From assembly GCF_006539565.1 (NCBI RefSeq), contig NZ_BJNG01000026.1, positions 62,001 to 126,000 on the forward strand: a stretch of DNA of 64,000 bases, in the 5' to 3' direction. Position numbers and translations under genes: made by a program. Source of the DNA: Pseudonocardia hydrocarbonoxydans (GTDB lineage Bacteria > Actinomycetota > Actinomycetes > Mycobacteriales > Pseudonocardiaceae). The notes under the pieces were generated by a model that was given only the letters and a program-made list of their open reading frames with translations, made no database searches and was not told the origin of the DNA. Below are positions 57,652-64,000 of this stretch, piece by piece. Positions within the stretch are counted from its first letter, which is position 1; the number at the start of each line of letters is the position of its first letter.

Positions 57652-58125
57652 ATGACCGAGCCCGAGACGCCCGTCGTGGCCATCACCGACAACGACCAGC
57701 TGCTGCACATCGCTCCGGCCGACGACGTGCTCGCCCACATCCGCACCGAGGAGCAGACCGTGCCGCCCGCGGACCGGCCGGCCTGGGACTTCTACACGGC
57801 CACCGGGCAGGTGCTGGTGCGCGTCACGGACCAGGCGACGGGCGAGCAACGGCTGGAACCCGACGCGACCGCCGAACCCCCGACCGCTCTGGACCGGCAG
57901 CTGCTGGTCGACCGGATCGACGCGTTCCTCGCGGCCGTGCAGGTGGAGGCGACCAGGGACCTCCTGTCCGGCGTCGAGACCGACCACGTCCGCACGCCGC
58001 GTGCCGTCGGCGACCTGCCCGACGTCGTCATCGGGCTGGCCGCGGTGATGTCACCGCACGGGGTGTTCACGCAGCCGGACGTCCGCGACTGGATCCACAA
58101 CCTCGGACACCGGATCTTCGGCTGA
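57652..58125 (+). CDS. Unknown 157-residue acidic protein between response regulator and kinase
   Basis: Soluble, acidic protein not recognised. No signal peptide, membrane segment or Cys is visible. The middle has WDFYTATGQVLVRVTDQATG, beta-rich, and the C-terminus has helical segments. GGAGGAG lies just before the ATG. It starts 103 nt after the response regulator stop and ends 8 nt before the kinase ATG, so it is surely co-transcribed with the kinase. A role as an accessory or sensor protein of the two-component system is possible. Confidence 0.8.
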   Translation: MTEPETPVVAITDNDQLLHIAPADDVLAHIRTEEQTVPPADRPAWDFYTATGQVLVRVTDQATGEQRLEPDATAEPPTALDRQLLVDRIDAFLAAVQVEATRDLLSGVETDHVRTPRAVGDLPDVVIGLAAVMSPHGVFTQPDVRDWIHNLGHRIFG

Positions 58126-58133
58126 GCGACGCG

Positions 58134-60110
58134 ATGACCGGGCGGGCGCACGGCGGCCGGGGGCCGGTCCAGTGGCTGGTCGACCTGCCGGTCCGGGTGC
58201 TCGTCGCCGCCGGGATCGGTCTGGTCGCGTTCGGTCTGGCCGGCGTCCTGACCGGTCAGACCGGTCCGGTTCCCGGCACCGCGGCACTGCCGACGTCGAT
58301 GGCCGTCGCCTTCACCCCGCTCGGGGTCTTCGTCACCCGCCGGATGCCGGGCCACCCGCTCGGCCGGCTGATGCTGCTCGTCGGCCTGAGCGCCACCGTC
58401 GCCGCGCTCGCCGTCGCCTGGGCCGCGGCCCTGCCCGCGGCCTGGCTCAGCCAGTGGAGCTGGTGGCCGCCGCTCGCGGTGATCCCCGTCCTGCTGCTGC
58501 TCGTCCCGGACGGGCGGCTGCCCTCCCCGCGCTGGCGGCCGCTCGCCGTCGTACTCGTCGCGGCCGCCGCCGTCGCCACGGTGGCGCTGGCCGCGGCGGC
58601 GGCCATCAGCCCTCGGGGCCTGCTCGTCGATCTGGCCACCCCTCCGCCACCGGCCGCGCAGGTGCTGCTCGGCGTGGCCGCGTCTGCCGCCGCGCTGGTC
58701 CTGCTGGCGACGCTGGGCGTGCTCGTCGCCCTGATCGTCCGGTGGCGGGCCGCGCCGGCGCTCCAGCGTCGCCAGATCGCCTGCCTGCTGCCCAGCGCCG
58801 TGCTGCTCGTGGCCGGTGTCGGCCTGTCGGTCACCGAGCTGCCGGCGCCGTGGCTGCTGGCCGTCGCCGCCCTGCCGCTGGGTCTGACGTTCGCCGTGCT
58901 CCGCTACCGACTGCACGACCTGGACCTCTACGTGCACCGCGGCGCCGTCTGGCTCGTCCTCACCGGCCTCGCGATCGCCACCTACGCCGTCGTCGTCACC
59001 GGGGTCAGCGGCACCTTCGTCGAGGCCGGCTCACCCACCGCGGCCCTGCTGGGCGCGGGGGCCGTCGCCGCGATCCTGCAGCCGGCCCAGCATCTCGCGC
59101 AGCGGGGGGTGTCGCGTCTGCTCTACGGCCGCCGGGACGACCCCTACGCCGTCATCACCTCCCTCGGCCGCTACCTCGGGACGATGCGGGACCCGCTCGC
59201 GGTGCTCCCCCGGATCACCTCGACGATCGTCGACGAGCTCAAGGTGCCCTACGCGGCGCTGGTCCTCATCGGCACCGACGGCGAGGCCACCACCGCCGCC
59301 GAGCGCGGCCGCTGGAGCGGCCCGCCGCAGCGGTTCCCCCTGGTCGCCCACGGCGAGGCGGTCGGGGAGATGCTGGTGACCCCGCGCCGGGCCAACAGCC
59401 GGTTCTCCGCCGCCGAGACCCGTCTGCTGGGTGACCTGGCGGGGCAGGCGGCGCTGGCCGCCGAGGCCTGTCGCACCGCGGTCGCGCTACAGCGGGCCCG
59501 TGACCGCCTCGTCCTGGCCCGGGAGGAGGAACGCCGGCGGCTGCGGCGCGACCTGCACGACGGCGTCGCCTCCGCGCTGGTGGGGACCCGGATGATGACC
59601 GACGTCCTGCGACGCTCGCTGCCCCCGGACTCCACGGGCCTGCTCGACTCACTGGCCTCGGACCTCGACGCCTGCACCGCGGAGGTGCGCGAGCTCATCG
59701 ACGGGCTGCGACCGGCCGCGCTCGACGAGGGCGTGGAGAAGGCCCTGCTCGGGCTGGCCGAGCGGGCCGGGGAACAGGGACCCCGGGTGTCGGTCACCGT
59801 GCACGGCGACCTCACCGACCTCCCCGCGGCGGTCGAGGTCGTGGTCTACCGCGTCGCGGCCGAAGCCCTGACCAACGTCCTCAAACACGCCCACGCGAGC
59901 ACCGTCACCGTGGTGGTGCGGCGCGACGAACGCCACCTCTCGCTGCGTGTCACCGACGACGGCACCGGGTTCGCCGTCGCCGGCGCCGGAGACGCGGGGG
60001 TGGGCCTGGCCTCGATCCGGAGCCGGGTCGAGGAGCTGGGCGGCGAGAGCGGGATCCGGTCCAGCCCGTCGGGCACCGTGGTCGAGGCCCTGATCCCGCT
60101 CACCGGCTGA
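58134..60110 (+). CDS. Membrane-bound sensor histidine kinase with GAF domain (NarL type)
   Basis: 658 residues. The N-terminal 330 residues contain about 9 membrane segments, the whole being an integral membrane sensor. A GAF domain follows (about 345-460), then the HisKA_3 dimerisation helix with the phospho-acceptor His475 in RRDLHDGVAS. The C-terminal HATPase has NVLKHAHAS (N-box), DDGTGF (G1) and GVGLASIRSRVEELGG (G2). The arrangement matches kinases that partner NarL/LuxR regulators. The signal is unknown. The 3' end lies 4 bp from the convergent subtilase gene. Confidence 0.93.
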   Translation: MTGRAHGGRGPVQWLVDLPVRVLVAAGIGLVAFGLAGVLTGQTGPVPGTAALPTSMAVAFTPLGVFVTRRMPGHPLGRLMLLVGLSATVAALAVAWAAALPAAWLSQWSWWPPLAVIPVLLLLVPDGRLPSPRWRPLAVVLVAAAAVATVALAAAAAISPRGLLVDLATPPPPAAQVLLGVAASAAALVLLATLGVLVALIVRWRAAPALQRRQIACLLPSAVLLVAGVGLSVTELPAPWLLAVAALPLGLTFAVLRYRLHDLDLYVHRGAVWLVLTGLAIATYAVVVTGVSGTFVEAGSPTAALLGAGAVAAILQPAQHLAQRGVSRLLYGRRDDPYAVITSLGRYLGTMRDPLAVLPRITSTIVDELKVPYAALVLIGTDGEATTAAERGRWSGPPQRFPLVAHGEAVGEMLVTPRRANSRFSAAETRLLGDLAGQAALAAEACRTAVALQRARDRLVLAREEERRRLRRDLHDGVASALVGTRMMTDVLRRSLPPDSTGLLDSLASDLDACTAEVRELIDGLRPAALDEGVEKALLGLAERAGEQGPRVSVTVHGDLTDLPAAVEVVVYRVAAEALTNVLKHAHASTVTVVVRRDERHLSLRVTDDGTGFAVAGAGDAGVGLASIRSRVEELGGESGIRSSPSGTVVEALIPLTG

Positions 60111-60114
60111 CCTG

Positions 60115-61602
60115 CTATAAGTCCGGCGGGAGCGGGATGTCGTCGTCGGGCAGCTCCGGCCCGAGCGGAGCGGCCTGCACGGCCGCGAAGATCACGTCCA
60201 GGTCCGGCATCACCCCGATGAGCCGTGCGTCGCCCACCGGCTTCTGCGGCGTGCCCTGCGGGGCGGGCGCCGACAGCACGTCACGGACCGTCTCCGGGGC
60301 GACCGCCCGACCACCGTGTGCGGCCCGGTGCAGGCTCTCGACCAGCACCGCGACCCCCGCGATGATCGCGGTGGCGGAGCTCGTCCCGGCGTACTTCTCG
60401 AAGTACCCCTCCGAGGTGGCCGTCGCGGTCGGGGCCGCCACGCCCTCCCCCCACGCGTAGCAGTCCACGCGCCGTCCGTAGTTCGACGTCGGATGGCGCC
60501 GGTGCCCGTCCTGGTGCACCCGCTTCACGCAGGAGCCCACCAGCACCGCGCCCGAGTCCCACTCCTCGACACCCCGCTGCAGCCTGCGCTGCGGCTGGTC
60601 CGCGGCGGGCCGCCACGCGTCGATGTCGCGGGAGCCGTTGGCCGCCGCCTCGATCACCACGATGCCGGCGTCGGTCGCCTTCTGGATGTGGTCGAAGTCG
60701 GCGAGGTCGGTCTCGGTCGGGAGCAGACCGAACAGGCCGAGCCGCTGCGTCTCCAGCACGAGCACGTCGCCCGCCCGTAGGTACGTCGCGGCCTGGACGA
60801 TCGCGGGCGTGACGTCCAGATCGTCGCCCGTCGTCCGGTTGAAGTGCGAGCAGGCGCGCAGCCAGGCGATGCGCGGTGCGATACCGAGGACGGGCACGCC
60901 GGGGCCGGTGGCGGCGATCACGCCGAGCGTGGCCGTGCCGTGGTCGCCGACGAAGACCCCGATGCCGTCCCGGTTCACGCGATGGGGGTCGGGCAGCACC
61001 TTCGGGGTGTGCGCCGCGAGCGCGGGATGGGTGATCCGCCAGCCCATCTCGATGTCGACGAGCCGTACCCCCTGCCCCTCCCCGCCCGGCCGGGTCCACG
61101 CCGACCTCGCGTCGACCCCGTGAGGTCGTGCGTCGAGATAGCCCTGGCCCAGCATCGTCGTGGTCGAGGCGGCCGCCGTGGAGGCGTTCGCGCTCGGGCT
61201 CGCGGCCGCGACCCGGGCCTCCGCGTAGGCGGTGTCGACGACGTCGCGCAGCGCCGCGAGGCGCCGGGCCACCTCCGCCGCGTCGCGGCTCTCGCGGCGG
61301 TCGACGCGCCAGTACAACCGTCCGGAACGGCGGTTGCGCCGGTCCGGGCGTCGCCGCCGGGCCCGCTCGTCGAGCCGGTCGGCATCCGCCGCCGCCGCCC
61401 GCGGGATGAGCCGTTCGTTCCGGGGAGAACCCAGATCGACCAGCAGCCGGGCCAGCTCGCCGAAGACGTCGTCGCCGACCAGCCTGCGCAGGTCGTCGAC
61501 ATCGGGATCGGTGCGCAGCACGAGGATCACGAATCCGCTGGGCACCCCGCCGTCGAACTGCGGCTCGGGCTCGGGGGGAGGTTCACCGGGTGGAAGTGTC
61601 AT
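60115..61602 (-). CDS. S8 family (subtilisin-like) serine peptidase, no obvious signal peptide
   Basis: 495 residues. The catalytic triad is visible: Asp in VRLVDIEMGW, His in GDHGTATLGVIAA, and Ser in AGTSSATAIIAG. A region of about 170 residues N-terminal to the catalytic domain is Arg-rich and lacks a hydrophobic signal sequence, so the enzyme may be cytoplasmic or exported by a non-Sec route. ATG at 61602 with AAAGGGCGG upstream is preferred over a GTG 84 nt earlier. Its 3' end faces the kinase gene; 114 bp separate its start from the LysR gene. Confidence 0.85.
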   Translation of the reverse strand: MTLPPGEPPPEPEPQFDGGVPSGFVILVLRTDPDVDDLRRLVGDDVFGELARLLVDLGSPRNERLIPRAAAADADRLDERARRRRPDRRNRRSGRLYWRVDRRESRDAAEVARRLAALRDVVDTAYAEARVAAASPSANASTAAASTTTMLGQGYLDARPHGVDARSAWTRPGGEGQGVRLVDIEMGWRITHPALAAHTPKVLPDPHRVNRDGIGVFVGDHGTATLGVIAATGPGVPVLGIAPRIAWLRACSHFNRTTGDDLDVTPAIVQAATYLRAGDVLVLETQRLGLFGLLPTETDLADFDHIQKATDAGIVVIEAAANGSRDIDAWRPAADQPQRRLQRGVEEWDSGAVLVGSCVKRVHQDGHRRHPTSNYGRRVDCYAWGEGVAAPTATATSEGYFEKYAGTSSATAIIAGVAVLVESLHRAAHGGRAVAPETVRDVLSAPAPQGTPQKPVGDARLIGVMPDLDVIFAAVQAAPLGPELPDDDIPLPPDL

Positions 61603-61716
61603 CTCGCCGCCCTTTCGCCAGGCTACCGTCCGATCCCCGACCGCCGGGCCAGCGTACGAACCACTCGACGGGGTGGGAACCGCCATCAGGCCGCGCGCCG
61701 GTGCAGACCCGGGACC

Positions 61717-62592
61717 TCACCCGCGCTCCTGCGGCCGCGTGCGACGCGCCACCGCCACGAACTCCGTCACCAGCGGGTGGGCGGCGCTGCGCAGCCAGGC
61801 CAGGGAGATCGGGACGCGCGGGGCGTCGACGATCTCGCGGTAGCGGATGGCGGGATGGCTGTAGAGCCGGCCCGTCGACGCCGGGGTCAGGCCCACCCCG
61901 CGGCCCGCGGCGATCGCCTCCATCCACTCGTCGACGTTGCGGACCCGCACCATGATCTGCGGCCGGCGCCCGGCGTCCCACAGGTCCGGTGTCGTGGTGC
62001 CGGACACGACGTTGATCACCACCGGCCCGTCGGCGAGGTCGGCGAGGCGGACCACCTCGTGCGCGGTCAGCGGGTGGTCGGCGGGCAGTGCCGCCACCCG
62101 CGGCTCCTCGGCCAGCACCAGAGAGCTCAGGCGCGGGTCGTCCGGCACGCCGGGCAGGAAGCCCACGTGGGTGCGCCCGTCGGCCAGGCCCGCGACGGCG
62201 TCGTCGTAGCGCCGGATCTCGACCACGACGTCGGGGTGCTCCTGCTCGAACGCCCGGACGATCGGCCCGGTGTACTCGGCCGTGGAACCCCAGGTGAAGC
62301 CGACGCGCAGCACCGGCAGCCGGTCCGACGCCGCCCGCACGGCCTCGTCCATCGCCGAGAGCACACGGTGTGCGTGCGGCAGGAACCGGACGCCCGCCGC
62401 GGTGAGGGCCACCGAGCGCCGGTCCCGCCGGACCAGCGCGCCGCCCACCATCCGCTCCAGCCCGGCGATCGTGCGGCTCAGGGCGGGCTGGGTCATCCGC
62501 AGCCGGACGGCGGCGCGGGTGAAGCTGAGCTCCTCGGCCACCGCGACGAACGCGCGCAGGTGCCGCAGCTCGACCGCGTGTTCCTGCGTCAT
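61717..62592 (-). CDS. LysR family transcriptional regulator
   Basis: 291 residues. The N-terminal winged helix has ELRHLRAFVAVAEELSFTRA and MTQPALSRTIAGLE; the C-terminal effector domain follows. It is divergent from a DHDPS-like gene, the usual layout for a LysR regulator and its target. ATG at 62592 (MTQEHAVELR) matches the family length; a GTG further upstream would overlap the operator. Confidence 0.93.
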   Translation of the reverse strand: MTQEHAVELRHLRAFVAVAEELSFTRAAVRLRMTQPALSRTIAGLERMVGGALVRRDRRSVALTAAGVRFLPHAHRVLSAMDEAVRAASDRLPVLRVGFTWGSTAEYTGPIVRAFEQEHPDVVVEIRRYDDAVAGLADGRTHVGFLPGVPDDPRLSSLVLAEEPRVAALPADHPLTAHEVVRLADLADGPVVINVVSGTTTPDLWDAGRRPQIMVRVRNVDEWMEAIAAGRGVGLTPASTGRLYSHPAIRYREIVDAPRVPISLAWLRSAAHPLVTEFVAVARRTRPQERG

Positions 62593-62619
62593 CTGCGCAC
62601 CCCTCACGGCATCTCTGTG

Positions 62620-62634
62620 ATGCCCCTCATGCAT
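62620..62634. promoter_or_regulatory. LysR-type T-N11-A box
   Basis: ATGC-n7-GCAT, a perfect inverted repeat containing T-N11-A, in the 154-bp region between the divergent LysR and DHDPS-like genes, 27 bp from the LysR start. Confidence 0.6.
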
Positions 62635-62746
62635 AACACCTGCCAGATCGGCATTTCCACCGCCCCGAACCACGGACGTAACTTCCCGTCAACCCGCCGG
62701 TCGCTCTCCTCCGACCGGCGGCCCCGACGAAGGGAGAAGACCGACG

Positions 62747-63673
62747 ATGGTCTCACTGCGCGGTGTGATCCCCGCCCACCTGCTGCCGTTCACCGCCGAT
62801 CTGGAGATCGACGAGCCCCAGCTCCGGCGGCACGTGCGCGCCCTGCTCGACGTGGACGGCGTCTCCGGGATCACCACCAACGCCCACGCCTCCGAGGTCG
62901 CGACCCTCACCGCCGACGAGCAGCGCCGCGTCCTCGACATCGTGCTCGACGAGGCGGCCGGCACCGTCCCGGTGATCTCGGGTGTCTACCAGGACGGGTC
63001 CGCCAAGGCCGCCCGGATCGCCGCGGACGCCGAGGCCGCCGGTGCCGACGCGCTGCTCGTCTTCCCCTCGGTCGTGTTCGACGGCGGGTCGCAGCTGCGG
63101 CCGGACATGGCGTTCGCGCACTACGCGGCGATCGCCGACGCCACGAGCCTGCCGATGATCGCGTTCATCTACCCGTCCACGTCCGGCCTGCGGCTGGGCA
63201 CCGACGCGGTCGTGCGGATCTGCTCGGAGATCGACAACGTCGTGGCGGTCAAGGAGTGGTCGAACGACATCGTCGCCTACGAGCGCAACCTGCGGGCCCT
63301 GCGCTCGCTCGCCAAGCCGATCTCGGTGCTGTCGAGCTTCAGCCGCTCGTTGCTCACCTCGCTCGTGCTCGGCGCCGACGGGGTGCTCTCGGGTCACGGC
63401 AGCCTCGTCGTCGACCTGCACGTCGCGCTGTGGCGCGCGGTCGAGAAGCAGGACCTCGCCGAGGCCCGGCGCATCTGGGAGCGCATCCGCCCGGTGGCGG
63501 AGGTCTGCTACGACGACCCGTTCCTCGACGGCCACAACCGCATGAAGGTGGCCCTGGCCGAGCTGGGACGCATCGACCAGGCGCACGTACGGCCGCCCCT
63601 GCAGCCCGTGGGTGCCGCCGAGCGCGCCCGGATCCGGGCCGTCGTCGAGCGTGCGGAACTGTCTCGTGGCTGA
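62747..63673 (+). CDS. Dihydrodipicolinate synthase family (class I aldolase-like) protein
   Basis: 308-residue TIM-barrel lyase/aldolase. The Schiff-base Lys169 is in VVAVKEWS and the proton-relay Tyr142 in AFIYPSTSG. The DapA motif GxxGE is replaced by ITTNAHASE, so the substrate is not aspartate semialdehyde-pyruvate and may be a sugar acid or keto-acid. GAAGGGAG lies 10 nt before the ATG. It overlaps the next gene by 8 nt and is probably controlled by the divergent LysR protein. Confidence 0.9.
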   Translation: MVSLRGVIPAHLLPFTADLEIDEPQLRRHVRALLDVDGVSGITTNAHASEVATLTADEQRRVLDIVLDEAAGTVPVISGVYQDGSAKAARIAADAEAAGADALLVFPSVVFDGGSQLRPDMAFAHYAAIADATSLPMIAFIYPSTSGLRLGTDAVVRICSEIDNVVAVKEWSNDIVAYERNLRALRSLAKPISVLSSFSRSLLTSLVLGADGVLSGHGSLVVDLHVALWRAVEKQDLAEARRIWERIRPVAEVCYDDPFLDGHNRMKVALAELGRIDQAHVRPPLQPVGAAERARIRAVVERAELSRG

Positions 63674-64000
63674 CCTCTTCGACCCCGTCGACATCGGCGG
63701 AGTCACGCTGCGCAACCGGACCCTGCTCCCCTCGATGACCACCCGCCTCGCCGACGACGACGGCCACGTCACCGACGCGACCGTCGCCTACTACCGGGCG
63801 CGGGCGGAGGGCGGTGTCGGCCTGGTCACCGTCGAGATGGCGTCGCCGGAGATCGCTGGCAAGCACCGCTTCCACGAGCTGGGGATCTACCACGACCGGT
63901 TCCTCCCGGGCCTTCGCCGGCTCGTCGACGTGCTGCACGAGGCAGGCGCGAAGGCCTCGATCCAGCTCGGCCACGGCGGCAGCCGGGCGCGCAGCGTCGT
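63666..64000 (+). CDS. NADH:flavin oxidoreductase (Old Yellow Enzyme family), 3' end missing
   Basis: 111 residues are visible: FDPVDIGGVTLRNRTLLPSM is the standard FMN-binding start and the QLGHGGSRA segment near the end matches the family. It begins 8 nt before the stop of the DHDPS-like gene (GTG), so the two are translationally coupled. These enzymes reduce activated alkenes or act in aromatic/steroid breakdown; coupling with an aldolase suggests a small catabolic pathway. The gene continues beyond the window. Confidence 0.88.
   Translation, partial: MADLFDPVDIGGVTLRNRTLLPSMTTRLADDDGHVTDATVAYYRARAEGGVGLVTVEMASPEIAGKHRFHELGIYHDRFLPGLRRLVDVLHEAGAKASIQLGHGGSRARSV

Noticed and set aside
51842..57655. 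A 1,900-codon plus-strand open frame opposite the symporter and malate synthase genes
   Set aside because: No recognisable domain and fully antisense to conserved genes.

Overview
This 64 kb window is a piece of a very high-GC actinobacterial chromosome. Gene order for most of the left half matches the conserved block seen in Mycobacterium tuberculosis from rimM (Rv2907c) to the Rv2927c homologue, followed by a coaD-rsmD-pyc-recG-rpmB block. Base composition, GTG-rich starts, zinc-ribbon forms of L28 and L32, a GlnR/PII/GlnD nitrogen module and complete Mrp genes suggest a member of the Pseudonocardiaceae, perhaps Pseudonocardia. The genus is inference. I saw no rRNA, tRNA, CRISPR array, prophage or insertion sequence.

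Region by region. 1-5.9 kb: translation and secretion genes on the minus strand (rimM cut by the window edge, KH protein, rpsP, CPBP protease, amidohydrolase, ffh, small P-loop protein). 5.9-13.9 kb: a nitrogen block with two ammonium transporters, three PII proteins and the PII uridylyltransferase GlnD, interrupted by a divergent MurJ-type flippase. Two GlnR-like operator arrays and a structured amtB leader sit upstream of the two amt genes. One Amt has Glu in place of the first pore His. 13.9-27.8 kb: ftsY, smc, MFS, acyP, CAP protein, corA, mutM, rnc, rpmF, DUF177, a MinD-like ATPase, a DivIVA-like coiled coil and coaD. 27.8-39.4 kb: dienelactone hydrolase and TauE genes inserted between coaD and rsmD, then pyc, a membrane protein, a DUF559 nuclease-like gene flanked by two copies of one palindrome, recG, a DhaL/FakA-type protein and rpmB. 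39.4-45 kb: TetR-P450 pair, ung, gamma-carbonic anhydrase-like protein and a receptor kinase with a beta-propeller whose last blade is broken by a one-base frameshift. 45-51 kb: seven-gene Mrp cation/proton antiporter operon (mrpA to mrpG). 51-56.2 kb: solute symporter with a small membrane partner, GNAT and malate synthase G. 56.2-64 kb: sigma factor divergent from a response regulator/unknown protein/histidine kinase set, a subtilase without an obvious signal peptide, and a LysR regulator divergent from a DHDPS-like/flavin oxidoreductase pair cut by the window end.

How genes work together: Amt proteins import ammonium, PII proteins read nitrogen status and can block Amt, and GlnD modifies PII; both amt promoters look GlnR-controlled. 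Ffh and FtsY form the co-translational targeting pair. Many genes have a TANNNT -10 hexamer ending 6-9 nt before the start codon, so much of the window is probably expressed from leaderless mRNAs. The most interesting unexplained structures are the palindrome-DUF559-palindrome unit, a perfect inverted repeat inside the SMC hinge coding region, a 14-bp hairpin inside the start of rnc, and the Glu-variant Amt/PII pair.
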